Of a stretch of 64,000 nucleotides of DNA, positions 17,959 through 29,609 are shown in pieces. The stretch is from Xenorhabdus szentirmaii DSM 16338 (GTDB taxonomy: Bacteria > Pseudomonadota > Gammaproteobacteria > Enterobacterales > Enterobacteriaceae): positions 1,383,203 through 1,447,202 of the forward strand of contig NZ_NIBV01000001.1 in NCBI RefSeq assembly GCF_002632585.1, read 5' to 3'. Made by a program: the position numbers and the translations under genes. Under the pieces are notes generated by a model. The model ran no database searches. It worked only from the letters and a program-made list of their open reading frames with translations, and was not told the origin of the DNA. The first letter of the stretch is position 1. Each line of letters opens with the position of its first letter.

Positions 17959-18915
17959 TCAAAACATGACTTGGGTATCCGAGGCTATTGCAAAAGGCGC
18001 GCCCGAAACATCCCCGATAACAAAATTACCTCTGTAGAGCACAATTTCGGGCAATTTTCCTGCTATGCCAATTTGATACATCCACATTTTTTCATCATCC
18101 CCTACAAAATATACGGTCGCTTTTTTATCCGAATAAATAACAGTAGGAGAACTGAATACCTCAGTTCTGTGACTATACAGGCTTCCATCAGCCAGAAGGC
18201 GTCCGGCAGAAGGGCCATGTGCAGAAAAAATTGCGTAACATAGCTCATTGTATTGGCTTCTGTAGAATACAATATGTTCCCCTCTCCAAGCGTTATAGAT
18301 CGAACTTGGACTGCCAATGACCGTTAGTTTGCTATAAATTCTCTGCCCTGTTGTGCTCTGACGATGAAAATCAATATCAAAGCTTGCAAGCTTTTGATCA
18401 GCGTTTACATAGAAGACTTTTGCATTATCACCGAGATGATTATCAAAGTGCACCATCGATGGGTATCCGGAAATTTCATATTGTTTTAAATCAGCATCCA
18501 ACTCACTTAAGCCTCCGAGGTTTAATCTTAATGGGTTGTTATTATCAAACCTGAGAAAAGCAGCATTCAAGGTGCCAGAGGATTCTTGATATAAAAAATT
18601 GACATTACGCGAGTGGTTAAAAGGAACAATCGTTGAGCTAGAAGTAAAATCGGTGTTTGCATATTCACCATTACTGACATCAACCAGTACGATGTCAGTT
18701 GCTCCAAAATATCGATACTCTCTTAGAACCATATAGAGCTTTTCTGGCCCGCTCTGGTCAGTTTTATATAAAAAACCAGCAGGATTATTTTTCTTTTCTG
18801 TCTCCACTTCTGTCACTGTTTTTTGTTTTTCCCAAACGTCTTCATAAGCATCATATCGCACAACACTTCCGTGATATGAATCTTTTAATTTAAATAATAT
18901 ATAGTGATATCTCAT
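17959..18915 (-). CDS. Unrecognised protein with internal repeats, putative six-bladed beta-propeller (lectin-like)
   Basis: 318 residues from ATG 18915, preceded by AGGAG nine bases upstream; an ATG three codons earlier abuts the Shine-Dalgarno and is unlikely to be used. No signal peptide. The protein is strand-rich and shows a recurring unit of about 50 residues with a [VI]-x-[YF]-x-x-x-x-x-x-[LM] core: VFYVNADQKLASFDI (167-181), VFYRSQYNELCYAIF (216-230), VYFVGDDEKMWMYQI (268-282), and weaker versions near 60 and 105. It ends DTQVMF, a half strand that the N-terminal YHYILFKL could complete. That fits ring closure of a six-bladed propeller. Propeller lectins are common in insect-pathogenic Photorhabdus, but no family match was recognised. 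The function is unknown. Confidence 0.6.
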   Translation of the reverse strand: MRYHYILFKLKDSYHGSVVRYDAYEDVWEKQKTVTEVETEKKNNPAGFLYKTDQSGPEKLYMVLREYRYFGATDIVLVDVSNGEYANTDFTSSSTIVPFNHSRNVNFLYQESSGTLNAAFLRFDNNNPLRLNLGGLSELDADLKQYEISGYPSMVHFDNHLGDNAKVFYVNADQKLASFDIDFHRQSTTGQRIYSKLTVIGSPSSIYNAWRGEHIVFYRSQYNELCYAIFSAHGPSAGRLLADGSLYSHRTEVFSSPTVIYSDKKATVYFVGDDEKMWMYQIGIAGKLPEIVLYRGNFVIGDVSGAPFAIASDTQVMF

Positions 18916-19224
18916 ATGATACATCTCCTATGACTATTTCATTTCGGGTTTTATTTATATGATATTATTGATGTGTGTTAACATAATTTTAAAATCTCCT
19001 TTTTACCCGGTGCCAATAATATTGATTCATTTTTATTAACGTCGGGGTATTTCCATTATTTATTGAAACGATCAATAACTACCATATAGATAAATCATAT
19101 GGGATATGAAACGCAATATTTGACAGGGTATTGATACAATACTTTAATTTTCATTAATCAGTGAAATGCCTAAGAAAGGCGGTCAGTGTCTATAAAAGAC
19201 ATTCTCCTCGCTAAAGGAATATAC

Positions 19225-19290
19225 ATGATGGCTTATAAACAACTGACCGAAACAGAAAAATATCAGATTTTCAGCCTGAAAGAAGTGAGT
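19225..19290 (+). mobile_element. Remnant of an IS30-family transposase 5' end
   Basis: The plus strand begins MMAYKQLTETEKYQIFSLKE after GGAA, matching the start of IS30-type transposases (typically M.Y.QLT..ERYQI..L). After about 20 codons the similarity stops and the frame runs into the 3' end of the gene on the other strand. No terminal repeats or remaining transposase are present, so this is a scar of an old insertion or deletion. Confidence 0.6.
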
Positions 19291-19321
19291 TTTCAACTTG
19301 TTGAATTCTCAACCCGCTATT

Positions 19322-19828
19322 TCAGTAGATATCGAAAGGCTTAAGGGTGCTGACGCCGTCATTGTATCCATTGACACAGGCGTAAACGTTATTGTCGCCC
19401 AGGTTGTACGGAGTTATTTTACCTTTGAAGCCATAAATGCCTGGATAGGGAAAGTTATCGACAGGAGCACTAGTCCAGTAACTGGCATTGTTCCAAGGTT
19501 CATAGGCACCTATATAACTCTCAATACTATAACCCAGGTAGTAATTTTTGTATGGGCCATTTGCAATAATGATGTAATATTTCTCCTCATAGGAAATGAT
19601 ATCATATGTCGTTTCTGGGGAGCTCTCAAACACCATCCATCCGCTACGATTAATATTGACATAATTCATATTTTGGATACCTTTATATCCCATATATACC
19701 GAATATACGGTATCAAGGATCTCAGGTTTAGGGGCAGATTGGGGGTTGTCAAGCGAAGAAAGTATGCTGCCAGGTGTGGTATGTTTGAACAGACCTTCAG
19801 GCTGTTTTTTAGGTGCATTAAGTTTCAT
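19322..19828 (-). CDS. Unrecognised aromatic-rich protein
   Basis: 168 residues from ATG 19828, with AGGAG seven bases upstream, so the gene looks real. The N-terminal third (MKLNAPKKQPEGLFKH.. to about 40) is polar. The rest is dense in Tyr, Trp and Asn (SGWMVFESS; EEKYYIIIANGPYKNYYLGY; AYEPWNNASYWTSAPVDNF; NNVYACVNGYNDG). The YYII...YKNYYLGY...W pattern recalls beta-trefoil or other carbohydrate-binding folds, but this is a weak impression. There is no signal peptide or membrane segment. It lies on the same strand as the propeller gene, about 400 bases upstream, in the same accessory insertion, and its 3' end abuts the IS30 scrap. The C-terminus may have been altered by that event. Confidence 0.6.
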   Translation of the reverse strand: MKLNAPKKQPEGLFKHTTPGSILSSLDNPQSAPKPEILDTVYSVYMGYKGIQNMNYVNINRSGWMVFESSPETTYDIISYEEKYYIIIANGPYKNYYLGYSIESYIGAYEPWNNASYWTSAPVDNFPYPGIYGFKGKITPYNLGDNNVYACVNGYNDGVSTLKPFDIY

Positions 19829-20320
19829 GCTAAAACTCCTTTATTAAATTTTGACAGTTTAAGGCTATATTGATTAACTGAGTGCTGTTGAATTAACAAT
19901 GCCAAAAATGTGTTTTTTAGTGTTAATCGTTGCCAATTTCTTCTTACATACGTCTTTAATTAAATTCCATTACCTGAATAATAACTTTAATCGCAAATTA
20001 TAAAGATATCATTATTTTATTTATCTCGGTTTTTATATATACCAAAATTTCTTGTCGGTATAATTTTTCAGGTTATATTACAATTTGTTTGTGGTTGATA
20101 TTAATAATCCCTATGTGTTTAATAAAAAATTTTTTTAAAAGTGATTTTTAATTTCTCTTTTTTCTAACCAAATATGACAAATAGCCTGAATAAATTAAAT
20201 AAGACAGATAAAAGATAGTTGGAGCGGCATAAAAAAGGTGATGGATTAAATTCGTTGAGGAAAAACAAATAAGGCGCGGTGAAGATCTGTTTTATTTTTT
20301 TTGGGGGGGCTTGTCTGGAA
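19829..20320. other. AT-rich intergenic stretch before accC
   Basis: Very AT-rich, with no gene, RNA or repeat seen. It is the right edge of the accessory insertion between yhdT and accC. Confidence 0.4.
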
Positions 20321-20354
20321 TAAAATCCCATCCTTTAAAAGATGGGATTTATTT
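20321..20354 (-). terminator. Terminator of the accBC operon
   Basis: AAATCCCATC (20323-20332) and GATGGGATTT (20341-20350) form a perfect ten-base-pair stem about 40 bases after the accC stop. On the minus strand it runs into a short T-rich tail. Confidence 0.8.
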
Positions 20355-20393
20355 AACCCAGCAAATCCTGAATAAAAATCAAAGAAACCTGAC

Positions 20394-21740
20394 TTAGTTC
20401 TGCAAGCCCAGTTTCTTCTCCAGATAGTGGATATTGGTTCCGCCTTTCTGGAAGTTTTCGTCATTCATGATAGCCAGTTGCAGGTCAATATTGGTTTTGA
20501 TGCCATCAATAATCAACTCAGCCAGGGCATTCTTCATACGTGCAATCGCCACTTCACGGGTTTCGCCGTAGGTGATCAGCTTACCAATCATGGAATCATA
20601 GTAAGGGGGTACGGTATACCCTGCATAGATATGAGATTCCCAACGCACACCAAAGCCACCCGGTGAGTGGAAGTGGGTGATTTTGCCCGGACTCGGCAGG
20701 AAGGTTTTTGCATCTTCTGCGTTAATGCGGCATTCGATCGCATGACCCTGAATTTTGATATCTTCCTGTTTGATGGACAGTGGCATACCCGCAGCAATGC
20801 GAAGTTGCTCTTTGATCAAATCAACACCGGTGATCATCTCTGTGACCGGATGCTCAACCTGAATACGGGTATTCATTTCAATAAAGTAGAATTCACCGTT
20901 TTCGTACAGGAATTCAAAAGTACCCGCACCACGATAACCAATTTCGACACAAGCGTTGGCACAGCGTTCACCGATATTGCGGCGCAGTTCGGAGGAAATG
21001 CCCGGCGCAGGTGCTTCTTCCACCACTTTCTGGTGACGGCGCTGCATGGAGCAGTCACGTTCAGCCAGATAAAGGGCGTTGCCCTGACCATCAGCCAAAA
21101 CCTGAATTTCAACGTGACGTGGGTTTTCAAGGAATTTCTCCATGTACACCATGTCGTTGTTGAAAGCCGCTTTGGCTTCTGCACGGGTCAAGGCGATGGA
21201 TTGTTCCAGATCTTTATCGCTGCGAACAACACGCATACCACGACCGCCGCCGCCGCCTGAGGCTTTGATGATCACCGGATAGCCGATGCGGTTTGCAATG
21301 GTTTTGTTTTTCTCGGTGTCGTCACCCAATGGGCCGTCAGAGCCGGGAACACAAGGAACACCCGCTTTTTTCATCGCGCTGATAGCGGAAACTTTATCAC
21401 CCATCAAACGGATGGTATCTGCTTTCGGGCCGATGAAGATAAAACCGGAGCGCTCAACCTGCTCGGCAAAATCCGCGTTTTCAGACAAGAAACCATAACC
21501 CGGGTGGATTGCCTGTGCGCAAGTGATTTCCGCCGCAGAAATAATGGCTGGAATGTTCAGGTAACTTTTTGCTGACGCCGCAGGACCGATGCAGACAGTC
21601 TCATCGGCGAGCAGGACGTGTTTCAGGTCACGGTCTGCCGCAGAATGTACAGCAACCGTTTTGATCCCGAGTTCCTTACAGGCTCTCAGGATACGCAGTG
21701 CTATTTCACCGCGGTTAGCAATGACAATTTTTTCAAGCAT
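20394..21740 (-). CDS. accC: Acetyl-CoA carboxylase, biotin carboxylase subunit
   Basis: AccC carboxylates the biotin on AccB using ATP and bicarbonate, the first half-reaction of acetyl-CoA carboxylase, which makes malonyl-CoA for fatty-acid synthesis. 448 residues, normal length. Features seen: the N-terminal [18 protein letters not shown], the ATP-grasp Gly-rich loop [31 protein letters not shown], and [15 protein letters not shown] with active-site residues. It follows accB by 12 bases, so the two are cotranscribed. There is nothing odd in the gene; only its downstream neighbour differs from E. coli. Confidence 0.98.
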   Translation of the reverse strand: MLEKIVIANRGEIALRILRACKELGIKTVAVHSAADRDLKHVLLADETVCIGPAASAKSYLNIPAIISAAEITCAQAIHPGYGFLSENADFAEQVERSGFIFIGPKADTIRLMGDKVSAISAMKKAGVPCVPGSDGPLGDDTEKNKTIANRIGYPVIIKASGGGGGRGMRVVRSDKDLEQSIALTRAEAKAAFNNDMVYMEKFLENPRHVEIQVLADGQGNALYLAERDCSMQRRHQKVVEEAPAPGISSELRRNIGERCANACVEIGYRGAGTFEFLYENGEFYFIEMNTRIQVEHPVTEMITGVDLIKEQLRIAAGMPLSIKQEDIKIQGHAIECRINAEDAKTFLPSPGKITHFHSPGGFGVRWESHIYAGYTVPPYYDSMIGKLITYGETREVAIARMKNALAELIIDGIKTNIDLQLAIMNDENFQKGGTNIHYLEKKLGLQN

Positions 21741-21752
21741 GGAAACGCCTCG

Positions 21753-22214
21753 TTATTCGATGACGACCAAAGGCTCGTCGAATTCAACAGGTTGACCATC
21801 CTGAGCCAGAATCGCTTTCACCACGCCTGTTTTGTCAGCTTCAATCTGGTTCATCATTTTCATCGCTTCAACAATGCACAGGGTTTCGCCCTGATTAACA
21901 TGCTGGCCGATTTCGATGAACGCTTTTGCATCCGGGCTTGGTGAACGGTAGAAAGTACCGACCATCGGAGAACGAACAATGTGGCCGCTGATTTCCGCAG
22001 GTTTGTCAGCAGCCGCAGATAGTGTTACTGCTGGCGTTGAAGCGGGTACTGGCTGCTGAACAGGCGCAGAGATATATTGCTGAGTAACTGGCATTGCCGG
22101 CGCAGCGGTTGTGCGACTGATGCGTACTGACTCTTCACCTTCAGAAATTTCCAGTTCAGAAATGCCAGATTCTTCAACCAGCTCGATCAGTTTTTTTATC
22201 TTACGAATATCCAT
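21753..22214 (-). CDS. accB: Acetyl-CoA carboxylase biotin carboxyl carrier protein
   Basis: 153 residues. AccB carries the biotin that shuttles carboxyl groups between AccC and the AccAD transferase. It has an N-terminal dimerisation segment ([18 protein letters not shown]), a Pro/Ala-rich flexible linker (about 36-75) and a C-terminal biotinyl domain with the biotinylation motif [12 protein letters not shown] (Lys119) and the protruding thumb [16 protein letters not shown]. In E. coli AccB autoregulates its own operon. It is the first gene of accBC, with aroQ 27 bases upstream on the same strand. Confidence 0.98.
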   Translation of the reverse strand: MDIRKIKKLIELVEESGISELEISEGEESVRISRTTAAPAMPVTQQYISAPVQQPVPASTPAVTLSAAADKPAEISGHIVRSPMVGTFYRSPSPDAKAFIEIGQHVNQGETLCIVEAMKMMNQIEADKTGVVKAILAQDGQPVEFDEPLVVIE

Positions 22215-22241
22215 GAGTGTGATTCCGTACTCTTGTATAAA

Positions 22242-22694
22242 TTAGTTGGATGTTGACAAGCGGTTGACCGCTGCCTGTAATGCAAAACTATAACCATCTG
22301 CACCTAACCCGCAGATCACACCCACCGCGATATCGGAAAGATATGAGTGGTGGCGGAAAGGTTCACGGGCATGCACGTTGGAGAGGTGAATTTCAATAAA
22401 TGGAATATCCACCGCCAAAAGTGCATCGCGTAGTGCCACGCTGGTATGCGTGTATGCCGCAGGGTTAATCAAAATAAAATCGGTATTGCCCCGCGCCGAA
22501 TGAATTCTTTCAATCAGTTCAGATTCTGCATTGGATTGCAGATGGGATAACTCGACGCCCAATGGGTGAGCTTCTTTTGACAGTTTGTCAACGATGTTAT
22601 TAAGCGTTAACTTGCCGTAGGTCTCAGGCTCTCTCGTCCCCAACAGATTCAGGTTGGGGCCATTCAAGAGTAAAATGCGAAACTTGTCTGCCAT
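22242..22694 (-). CDS. aroQ: 3-dehydroquinate dehydratase, type II
   Basis: AroQ dehydrates 3-dehydroquinate to 3-dehydroshikimate, step three of the shikimate pathway. 150 residues, the usual length for the dodecameric type II enzyme. Motifs seen: [20 protein letters not shown] with the flexible-loop Arg and the catalytic Tyr, [16 protein letters not shown], and [18 protein letters not shown]. coli K-12 uses the unrelated type I enzyme (aroD) and has no aroQ here, but many other Enterobacterales, including Yersinia and Photorhabdus relatives, carry aroQ upstream of accB. The spacing suggests cotranscription with accBC. Confidence 0.97.
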   Translation of the reverse strand: MADKFRILLLNGPNLNLLGTREPETYGKLTLNNIVDKLSKEAHPLGVELSHLQSNAESELIERIHSARGNTDFILINPAAYTHTSVALRDALLAVDIPFIEIHLSNVHAREPFRHHSYLSDIAVGVICGLGADGYSFALQAAVNRLSTSN

Positions 22695-22849
22695 TGTGCG
22701 GGTATCTCCGGCAATCTGTCAACAATCGTTCAAGATAACTCGATGTCGATGGTTTGTCATCTCTTTCTGATAGCTAGATTTGTAAATTTGACGATAAAGT
22801 CCGACATTATAAACATATCGTAGCATTTAGCAGCAAAATACTGGTCTTA

Positions 22850-23824
22850 TCAGCGAAGCTTCACGATTGTCCTGCCCATAGCTTGATTATTTACCAATTT
22901 ATTGGCGTGTTCGATGACCTGTTCTAATGTAATTTCATTGGCGGTTTGCCGATAAAACGAATCTGGCAGGAGTTTTTGCAGCCGTTGCCAAATGGCAGGG
23001 CGTTTTGAGGAGGCAACGGTAACAGAGTCAACCCCCTGCAAGCGAACATTGCGCAATATAAAAGGCATCACGGTGGTGGAGAGCCGGCTGTCACTCGCCA
23101 GCCCACAGGCCGCGACCACACCGTTATAGTTAACTTGTGTCAGTAATGTCGCCAAAACCATGCCGCCCACAGTATCAATAACACCCGCCCACCGCTGTTT
23201 ACCTAATGGGGCCGAGGTCTGGCTGAAGTCGCTGACAGGCAAAACCGCTTTTGCGCCCAGTGAAAGAAGGTAATCGTGATTATCGGGTTTGCTGCTGATT
23301 GCAACAACGGAATAACCTAATTGTGATAACAAAGTCATCGCGGTACTGCCCACACCACCGCTGGCACCTGTTACGACAATTTCTCCGCTTTCAGGTGTGA
23401 TCCCCCCTTGTTCCAGCGCCATGACACACAGCATGGCCGTAAAACCGGCTGTACCGATGATCATTGCCTGGCGCAGAGTTAACCCTTGTGGCAACGGCGT
23501 CAGCCAGTCACCAGAGACTTTTGCTTGTTCTGCCAGCCCGCCCCAGTGCTTTTCACCGACCCCCCAGCCAGTGAGCAAAACATGCTGGCCGATATGAAAA
23601 CGTGGGTCTTCTGAGTGATGAACAACGCCTGAAAAATCAATCCCCGGGATCATGGGAAACTGACGAACGATTTTTCCTTTGCCTGTAATCGCAAGTGCAT
23701 CTTTATAGTTGAGCGTTGACCAGTGAATATCAATGATCACATCACCAGAGGGTAACTGTGATGGCTCAATATCTTGAATGGATGCGGATAATGTCTCGTT
23801 CTGGTCAAGTAATAAAGCTTTCAT
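22850..23824 (-). CDS. acuI: Acrylyl-CoA reductase (NADPH), YhdH/AcuI family
   Basis: 324 residues; a zinc-independent medium-chain dehydrogenase/reductase. E. coli YhdH reduces acryloyl-CoA to propanoyl-CoA with NADPH, removing a toxic electrophile. Seen are the N-terminal GroES-like domain (WSTLNYKDALAITGKGK, PGIDFSGVV), GTAGFTAMLCVMALEQ, and a nucleotide-binding loop VTGASGGVGSTAMTLL. It stands in the same position and orientation as in E. coli, between the accBC block and mreBCD, although csrD is missing from the gap that follows. Confidence 0.95.
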   Translation of the reverse strand: MKALLLDQNETLSASIQDIEPSQLPSGDVIIDIHWSTLNYKDALAITGKGKIVRQFPMIPGIDFSGVVHHSEDPRFHIGQHVLLTGWGVGEKHWGGLAEQAKVSGDWLTPLPQGLTLRQAMIIGTAGFTAMLCVMALEQGGITPESGEIVVTGASGGVGSTAMTLLSQLGYSVVAISSKPDNHDYLLSLGAKAVLPVSDFSQTSAPLGKQRWAGVIDTVGGMVLATLLTQVNYNGVVAACGLASDSRLSTTVMPFILRNVRLQGVDSVTVASSKRPAIWQRLQKLLPDSFYRQTANEITLEQVIEHANKLVNNQAMGRTIVKLR

Positions 23825-25665
<1,841 letters not shown>

Positions 25666-25772
25666 AACTAACTCTGCGAGCTGGGAGGCGGATAATTTTA
25701 TTTTAGCCTCCTTGCTGATTGTGCAGGAGTTTTATCATTTATGAAACAAAGTAGTTCAACAATGCGCAATTT

Positions 25773-26804
25773 ATGAAGCCGATTTTCAGCAGAGGACCTT
25801 CCCTGCAATTACGACTCTTTTTTGCTGTTATTATTGCCATTATTTTGATTGTGGCAGACAGCCGCCTTGGTGTTTTCAATAAAGTCCGTAGCTATTTGGA
25901 TACGGCTGTAAGTCCTTTCTATTTTCTGGCAAATGGGCCGCGCCAATTTTTGGATGGTATTTCTGAATCCTTATCCAGCCGCGATAAACTTGAGCGGGAA
26001 AACCATACCCTGCGCAATGAATTGCTGTTACAGAACAGCAAACTTTTATTGCTGGGGCAATTGAAGCATGAAAACGTCCGCTTGCGTGAATTGCTGGGTT
26101 CACCTTTGCGCCGCAATGAACATATGATGGTATCGCAGGTACTTTCCGGAGGAATGGAGCCTTACCGTGACCAAGTGGTCATTGATAAGGGTGCCAAAGA
26201 TGGCGTGTATGAAGGCCAGCCTGTCATCAGTGATCGTGGCGTTGTGGGGCAAGTCATTTCGGTGAGTCAATTGAGCAGCCGGATATTGCTGATATGTGAT
26301 CCTACTCATGCCATTCCTGTTCAGGTCCTGCGCAATGACGTGCGAGTTATTGCAGGTGGTTCGGGATGTACGGATGATCTTTTGTTAGAGCCGTTGCCGA
26401 GCGACACCGATATCCGTGTCGGGGATGTCTTGGTGACATCAGGCCTGGGCGGACGTTTCCCGGAGGGGTATCCTGTGGCTGTGGTTTCATCGGTTAAGAT
26501 TGATAACCAACGTGCCCATACCGTCATTTATGCCCGTCCATTAGCTGAATTGCGACGCTTGCGATATTTGCTACTATTATGGGGAGTTGATAATAACCCT
26601 TCTGAACCGTCACCACCTTCGGAAGTCTATCGTGCCGCCAATGAGCGCCTGATGCAGATGTTGCCGCAGGTACTGCCAAATCCGTCGGAAGCCAAGCCGC
26701 AATTTCCGGAACAGGGGGCAGATGAAGGAGACGCCAATGAAGGAAATGCCAATAACGCATCACCAGCGACAAAATCATCTTCAACAGCTACAGGAAATCG
26801 TTAA
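25773..26804 (+). CDS. mreC: Rod-shape determining protein MreC
   Basis: 343 residues. MreC is a bitopic inner-membrane protein whose periplasmic part activates the PBP2-RodA peptidoglycan synthase. A short cytoplasmic tail (MKPIFSRGPSLQLR) precedes one membrane helix (about 15-33). A periplasmic coiled coil follows (about 68-112), then two beta-barrel domains (DQVVIDKGAKDGVYEGQPVI; DTDIRVGDVLVTSGLGGRFP). The C-terminal tail from about 300 is low-complexity and rich in Pro, Glu, Asn and Ala, as in other enterics. Its stop codon overlaps the mreD start by one base. Confidence 0.97.
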   Translation: MKPIFSRGPSLQLRLFFAVIIAIILIVADSRLGVFNKVRSYLDTAVSPFYFLANGPRQFLDGISESLSSRDKLERENHTLRNELLLQNSKLLLLGQLKHENVRLRELLGSPLRRNEHMMVSQVLSGGMEPYRDQVVIDKGAKDGVYEGQPVISDRGVVGQVISVSQLSSRILLICDPTHAIPVQVLRNDVRVIAGGSGCTDDLLLEPLPSDTDIRVGDVLVTSGLGGRFPEGYPVAVVSSVKIDNQRAHTVIYARPLAELRRLRYLLLLWGVDNNPSEPSPPSEVYRAANERLMQMLPQVLPNPSEAKPQFPEQGADEGDANEGNANNASPATKSSSTATGNR

Positions 26805-27292
26805 TGAGTCAGTATCATAGCCGAAGACGTTGGGTCATTTGGTTATCTTTCCTGGTCGCGATAGTGTTACAGATCATGCCGTGGCCGGAGCAATTCTTTA
26901 TGTTTCGGCCAACCTTATTGATGTTATGCCTGGTTTACTGGTTGCTTGCTCTCCCTCACCGTGTCAGCGTTGGTACAGGGTTTGTACTGGGAGTCATCAT
27001 AGACTTATTGCATGGTGGTATTCTGGGGGCGCATGCATTGGCGTTCAGCATGATAAGTTTTCTGGTCGCGTTCAAATTCCAGCTTATTCGCAATATGTCA
27101 CTTTGGCAGCAATCCCTGGTTGTGGTGGGGCTTTCAACCCTGATGAATCTCTGCGTTTTTTTAGCCCATACGTTATTGCCGAAGACGATATTCCATCCTG
27201 AAGTGTTCTGGAATGGTTTGGTCAATGGCATTCTCTGGCCCTGGCTATTTTTACTAATGCGTAAAATACGCCGTCAATTTTCAGTTCGTTAA
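26804..27292 (+). CDS. mreD: Rod-shape determining protein MreD
   Basis: 162 residues with about five membrane-spanning segments and the conserved WPEQFFMFRPTLLMLCLVYW and GFVLGVIIDLLHGGILG stretches. MreD is an inner-membrane partner of MreC and MreB in the elongasome. The ATG overlaps the mreC stop codon (TAATG), so translation is coupled. Length and hydrophobic profile are normal. Confidence 0.96.
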   Translation: MSQYHSRRRWVIWLSFLVAIVLQIMPWPEQFFMFRPTLLMLCLVYWLLALPHRVSVGTGFVLGVIIDLLHGGILGAHALAFSMISFLVAFKFQLIRNMSLWQQSLVVVGLSTLMNLCVFLAHTLLPKTIFHPEVFWNGLVNGILWPWLFLLMRKIRRQFSVR

Positions 27293-27407
27293 AAAAGCAG
27301 GCGAGTCCATTCACTTTTGAAATGTAGCTGGCAAAGCTGCAATCTTAAGGTGAAGGAACGTAATAAACAAAATGGCCTGCTGAAATAGATCTTAAGGATG
27401 ACTCACG

Positions 27408-27995
27408 ATGAAAACCATTTATTTAGCTTCTGGTTCGCCAAGACGACGTGAATTGGTGGGATTATTAGACTTTAATTTTGAGATCCTGACCTCTCAGGTT
27501 GAAGAAAAATGGCAGAAAGGGGAGTCTCCACAACAATATGTTACCCGGCTGGCTGAAGAGAAATCACAGGCAGGTGTGGCAATTGCACCGCATGATTACC
27601 CTGTTTTGGGGGCAGATACTATTGTTGTATTGAATAACCGTATTCTGGAAAAACCGCGTGATCAACATCATGCCGCAGAAATGCTCAGTGCCTTATCAGG
27701 CCAGTGTCATCAGGTCATTACGGCTGTTGCTTTATCGAACAGTCAATATATTTTGAATGAGACTGTCATTACAGATGTGATATTCCGCCAATTATCTCAA
27801 CAGGAAATACAGGAATATATAGCAACTGGGGAGCCAATGGATAAAGCCGGTGCTTATGGCATTCAAGGTAAAGGCGGTTGTTTTGTCAAAAAAATTAATG
27901 GCAGTTACCATGCTGTTGTTGGCTTGCCACTGGTGGAAACGTATGAATTAATCACACGATTTTTAGCGTTAGCTGATGGGAAAAAGTATTCATGA
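27408..27995 (+). CDS. yhdE: Maf-type dTTP/UTP nucleoside triphosphate pyrophosphatase
   Basis: 195 residues. Maf proteins hydrolyse dTTP, UTP and modified pyrimidine nucleotides to the monophosphate, cleaning the nucleotide pool. Seen are the N-terminal nucleotide-binding [15 protein letters not shown], the catalytic [22 protein letters not shown], and [13 protein letters not shown]. The gene sits between mreD and rng as in E. coli (yhdE). Its TGA overlaps the rng ATG by four bases, so the two are coupled. Confidence 0.96.
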   Translation: MKTIYLASGSPRRRELVGLLDFNFEILTSQVEEKWQKGESPQQYVTRLAEEKSQAGVAIAPHDYPVLGADTIVVLNNRILEKPRDQHHAAEMLSALSGQCHQVITAVALSNSQYILNETVITDVIFRQLSQQEIQEYIATGEPMDKAGAYGIQGKGGCFVKKINGSYHAVVGLPLVETYELITRFLALADGKKYS

Positions 27996-29461
27996 CAGCA
28001 GAGTTATTAGTCAATGTAACACCATCCGAAACGCGAGTTGCTTATATTGATGGCGGTATATTGCAAGAAATCCATATTGAACGGGAAGCTAAAAGAGGTA
28101 TTGTCGGAAATATTTACAAGGGGCGCGTGAGTCGGGTCTTGCCCGGGATGCAGGCGGCTTTTGTGGATATTGGCCTGGATAAGGCCGCTTTTTTGCACGC
28201 TTCAGATATTATGCCCCATACAGAATGTATTGCCGGTGAGGAACGGAAAAACTTCCATGTCAGGGATATTTCCAAGCTTGTGCATCAAGGACAGGATTTA
28301 ATTGTACAGGTTGTAAAAGATCCCCTCGGTACAAAGGGCGCACGCTTGACGACAGATATCACTTTACCGTCGCGTTATCTGGTTTTTATGCCGGGGGCGT
28401 CACATGTCGGCGTTTCACAGCGAATAGAGGGAGAGGAAGAGCGCGAGCGCCTGAAAAATATTGTCACGGATTATTGCGATGAGCATGGTGGCTTTATTAT
28501 TCGTACTGCTGCCGAAGGAATAGGCTCAGAAGAGGTTGCGCAAGATGCGGCATTTTTGAAGCGCTTGTGGAGCAAAGTGATTGAGCGCAAAAAACGCAAT
28601 ATTACAAAAACGAAAATCTACGGTGAATTGGCGCTTGCCCAGCGTATTTTGCGTGATTTTGCCGGCTCATCCCTTGATCGCATCAGGGTTGATTCCCGTC
28701 AGACATTTGTACAATTACAAGAATTCATTGATGAATACATTCCAGAAATGAATGCCAAGCTGGAGCATTATCAGGGAAATCAACCGATATTTGACTTGTA
28801 TGATGTCGAAAATGAAATTCAGCGCTCATTGGAGCGTAAAGTTGAATTAAAGTCAGGCGGCTATTTGATTATCGATCAAACGGAAGCCATGACGACAATT
28901 GATATTAATACGGGTGCTTTCGTTGGTCACCGCAATCTGGAAGAAACCATTTTCAATACCAACATTGAAGCCACACAAGCCATTGCCCGCCAGTTAAGGC
29001 TACGCAATTTAGGTGGCATCATCATCATCGACTTTATTGACATGGTGAATGGAGAGCATCGTCGCCGTGTACTGGCTTCCCTGGAACAGGCGTTGAGCAA
29101 AGACAAAGTTAAAACGACCATCAATGGGTTTTCCCAATTGGGTTTGGTGGAGATGACACGCAAGCGCACACGGGAAAGCATTGAACATATTTTGTGTGAT
29201 AATTGTCCGACCTGTCAGGGACGTGGAACGGTCAAATCGGTTGAAACCGTCTGTTATGAAATTTTGCGTGAAATTGTGCGGGTCCACCGTGTCATTGATG
29301 CTGATCGCTTTCTGGTTTATGCCTCTCCCGCAGTGAGTGAAGCCCTGAAAGGGGATGAATTCCACGTATTGGCGGAATTGGAGCTTTTTGTGGGCAAACA
29401 GGTAACAGTACAAACAGAACAACGCTACAGTCAGGAGCAATTCGATGTCGTTATGATATAA
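27992..29461 (+). CDS. rng: Ribonuclease G
   Basis: 489 residues. RNase G is an endonuclease of the RNase E/G family that matures the 5' end of 16S rRNA and degrades some mRNAs, cutting single-stranded AU-rich RNA near a 5' monophosphate. It has an S1 domain (about 37-125), a 5'-sensor region, a DNase I-like catalytic domain with metal-binding Asp residues ([26 protein letters not shown]) and the zinc-link [14 protein letters not shown]. It lacks the long C-terminal scaffold of RNase E, as expected. The start overlaps the yhdE stop. Confidence 0.98.
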   Translation: MTAELLVNVTPSETRVAYIDGGILQEIHIEREAKRGIVGNIYKGRVSRVLPGMQAAFVDIGLDKAAFLHASDIMPHTECIAGEERKNFHVRDISKLVHQGQDLIVQVVKDPLGTKGARLTTDITLPSRYLVFMPGASHVGVSQRIEGEEERERLKNIVTDYCDEHGGFIIRTAAEGIGSEEVAQDAAFLKRLWSKVIERKKRNITKTKIYGELALAQRILRDFAGSSLDRIRVDSRQTFVQLQEFIDEYIPEMNAKLEHYQGNQPIFDLYDVENEIQRSLERKVELKSGGYLIIDQTEAMTTIDINTGAFVGHRNLEETIFNTNIEATQAIARQLRLRNLGGIIIIDFIDMVNGEHRRRVLASLEQALSKDKVKTTINGFSQLGLVEMTRKRTRESIEHILCDNCPTCQGRGTVKSVETVCYEILREIVRVHRVIDADRFLVYASPAVSEALKGDEFHVLAELELFVGKQVTVQTEQRYSQEQFDVVMI

Positions 29462-29609
29462 CCGAACATCAGTTTGTAAAAAAATTGCTTTTGCTGGGGA
29501 ACTGTTTTTCAAGCGGCTTTTTTTCAACTGAACTGATTTTCAGGTAAACGAACGACTTTTCTGACCGACGACTTTTCAGATAAATGCGCTGGCAACCAAG
29601 GAGAAATAT

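Noticed and set aside
20667-21260. 197-codon plus-strand frame opposite accC
   Set aside because: Shadow of accC; accC is intact and strongly conserved on the other strand.
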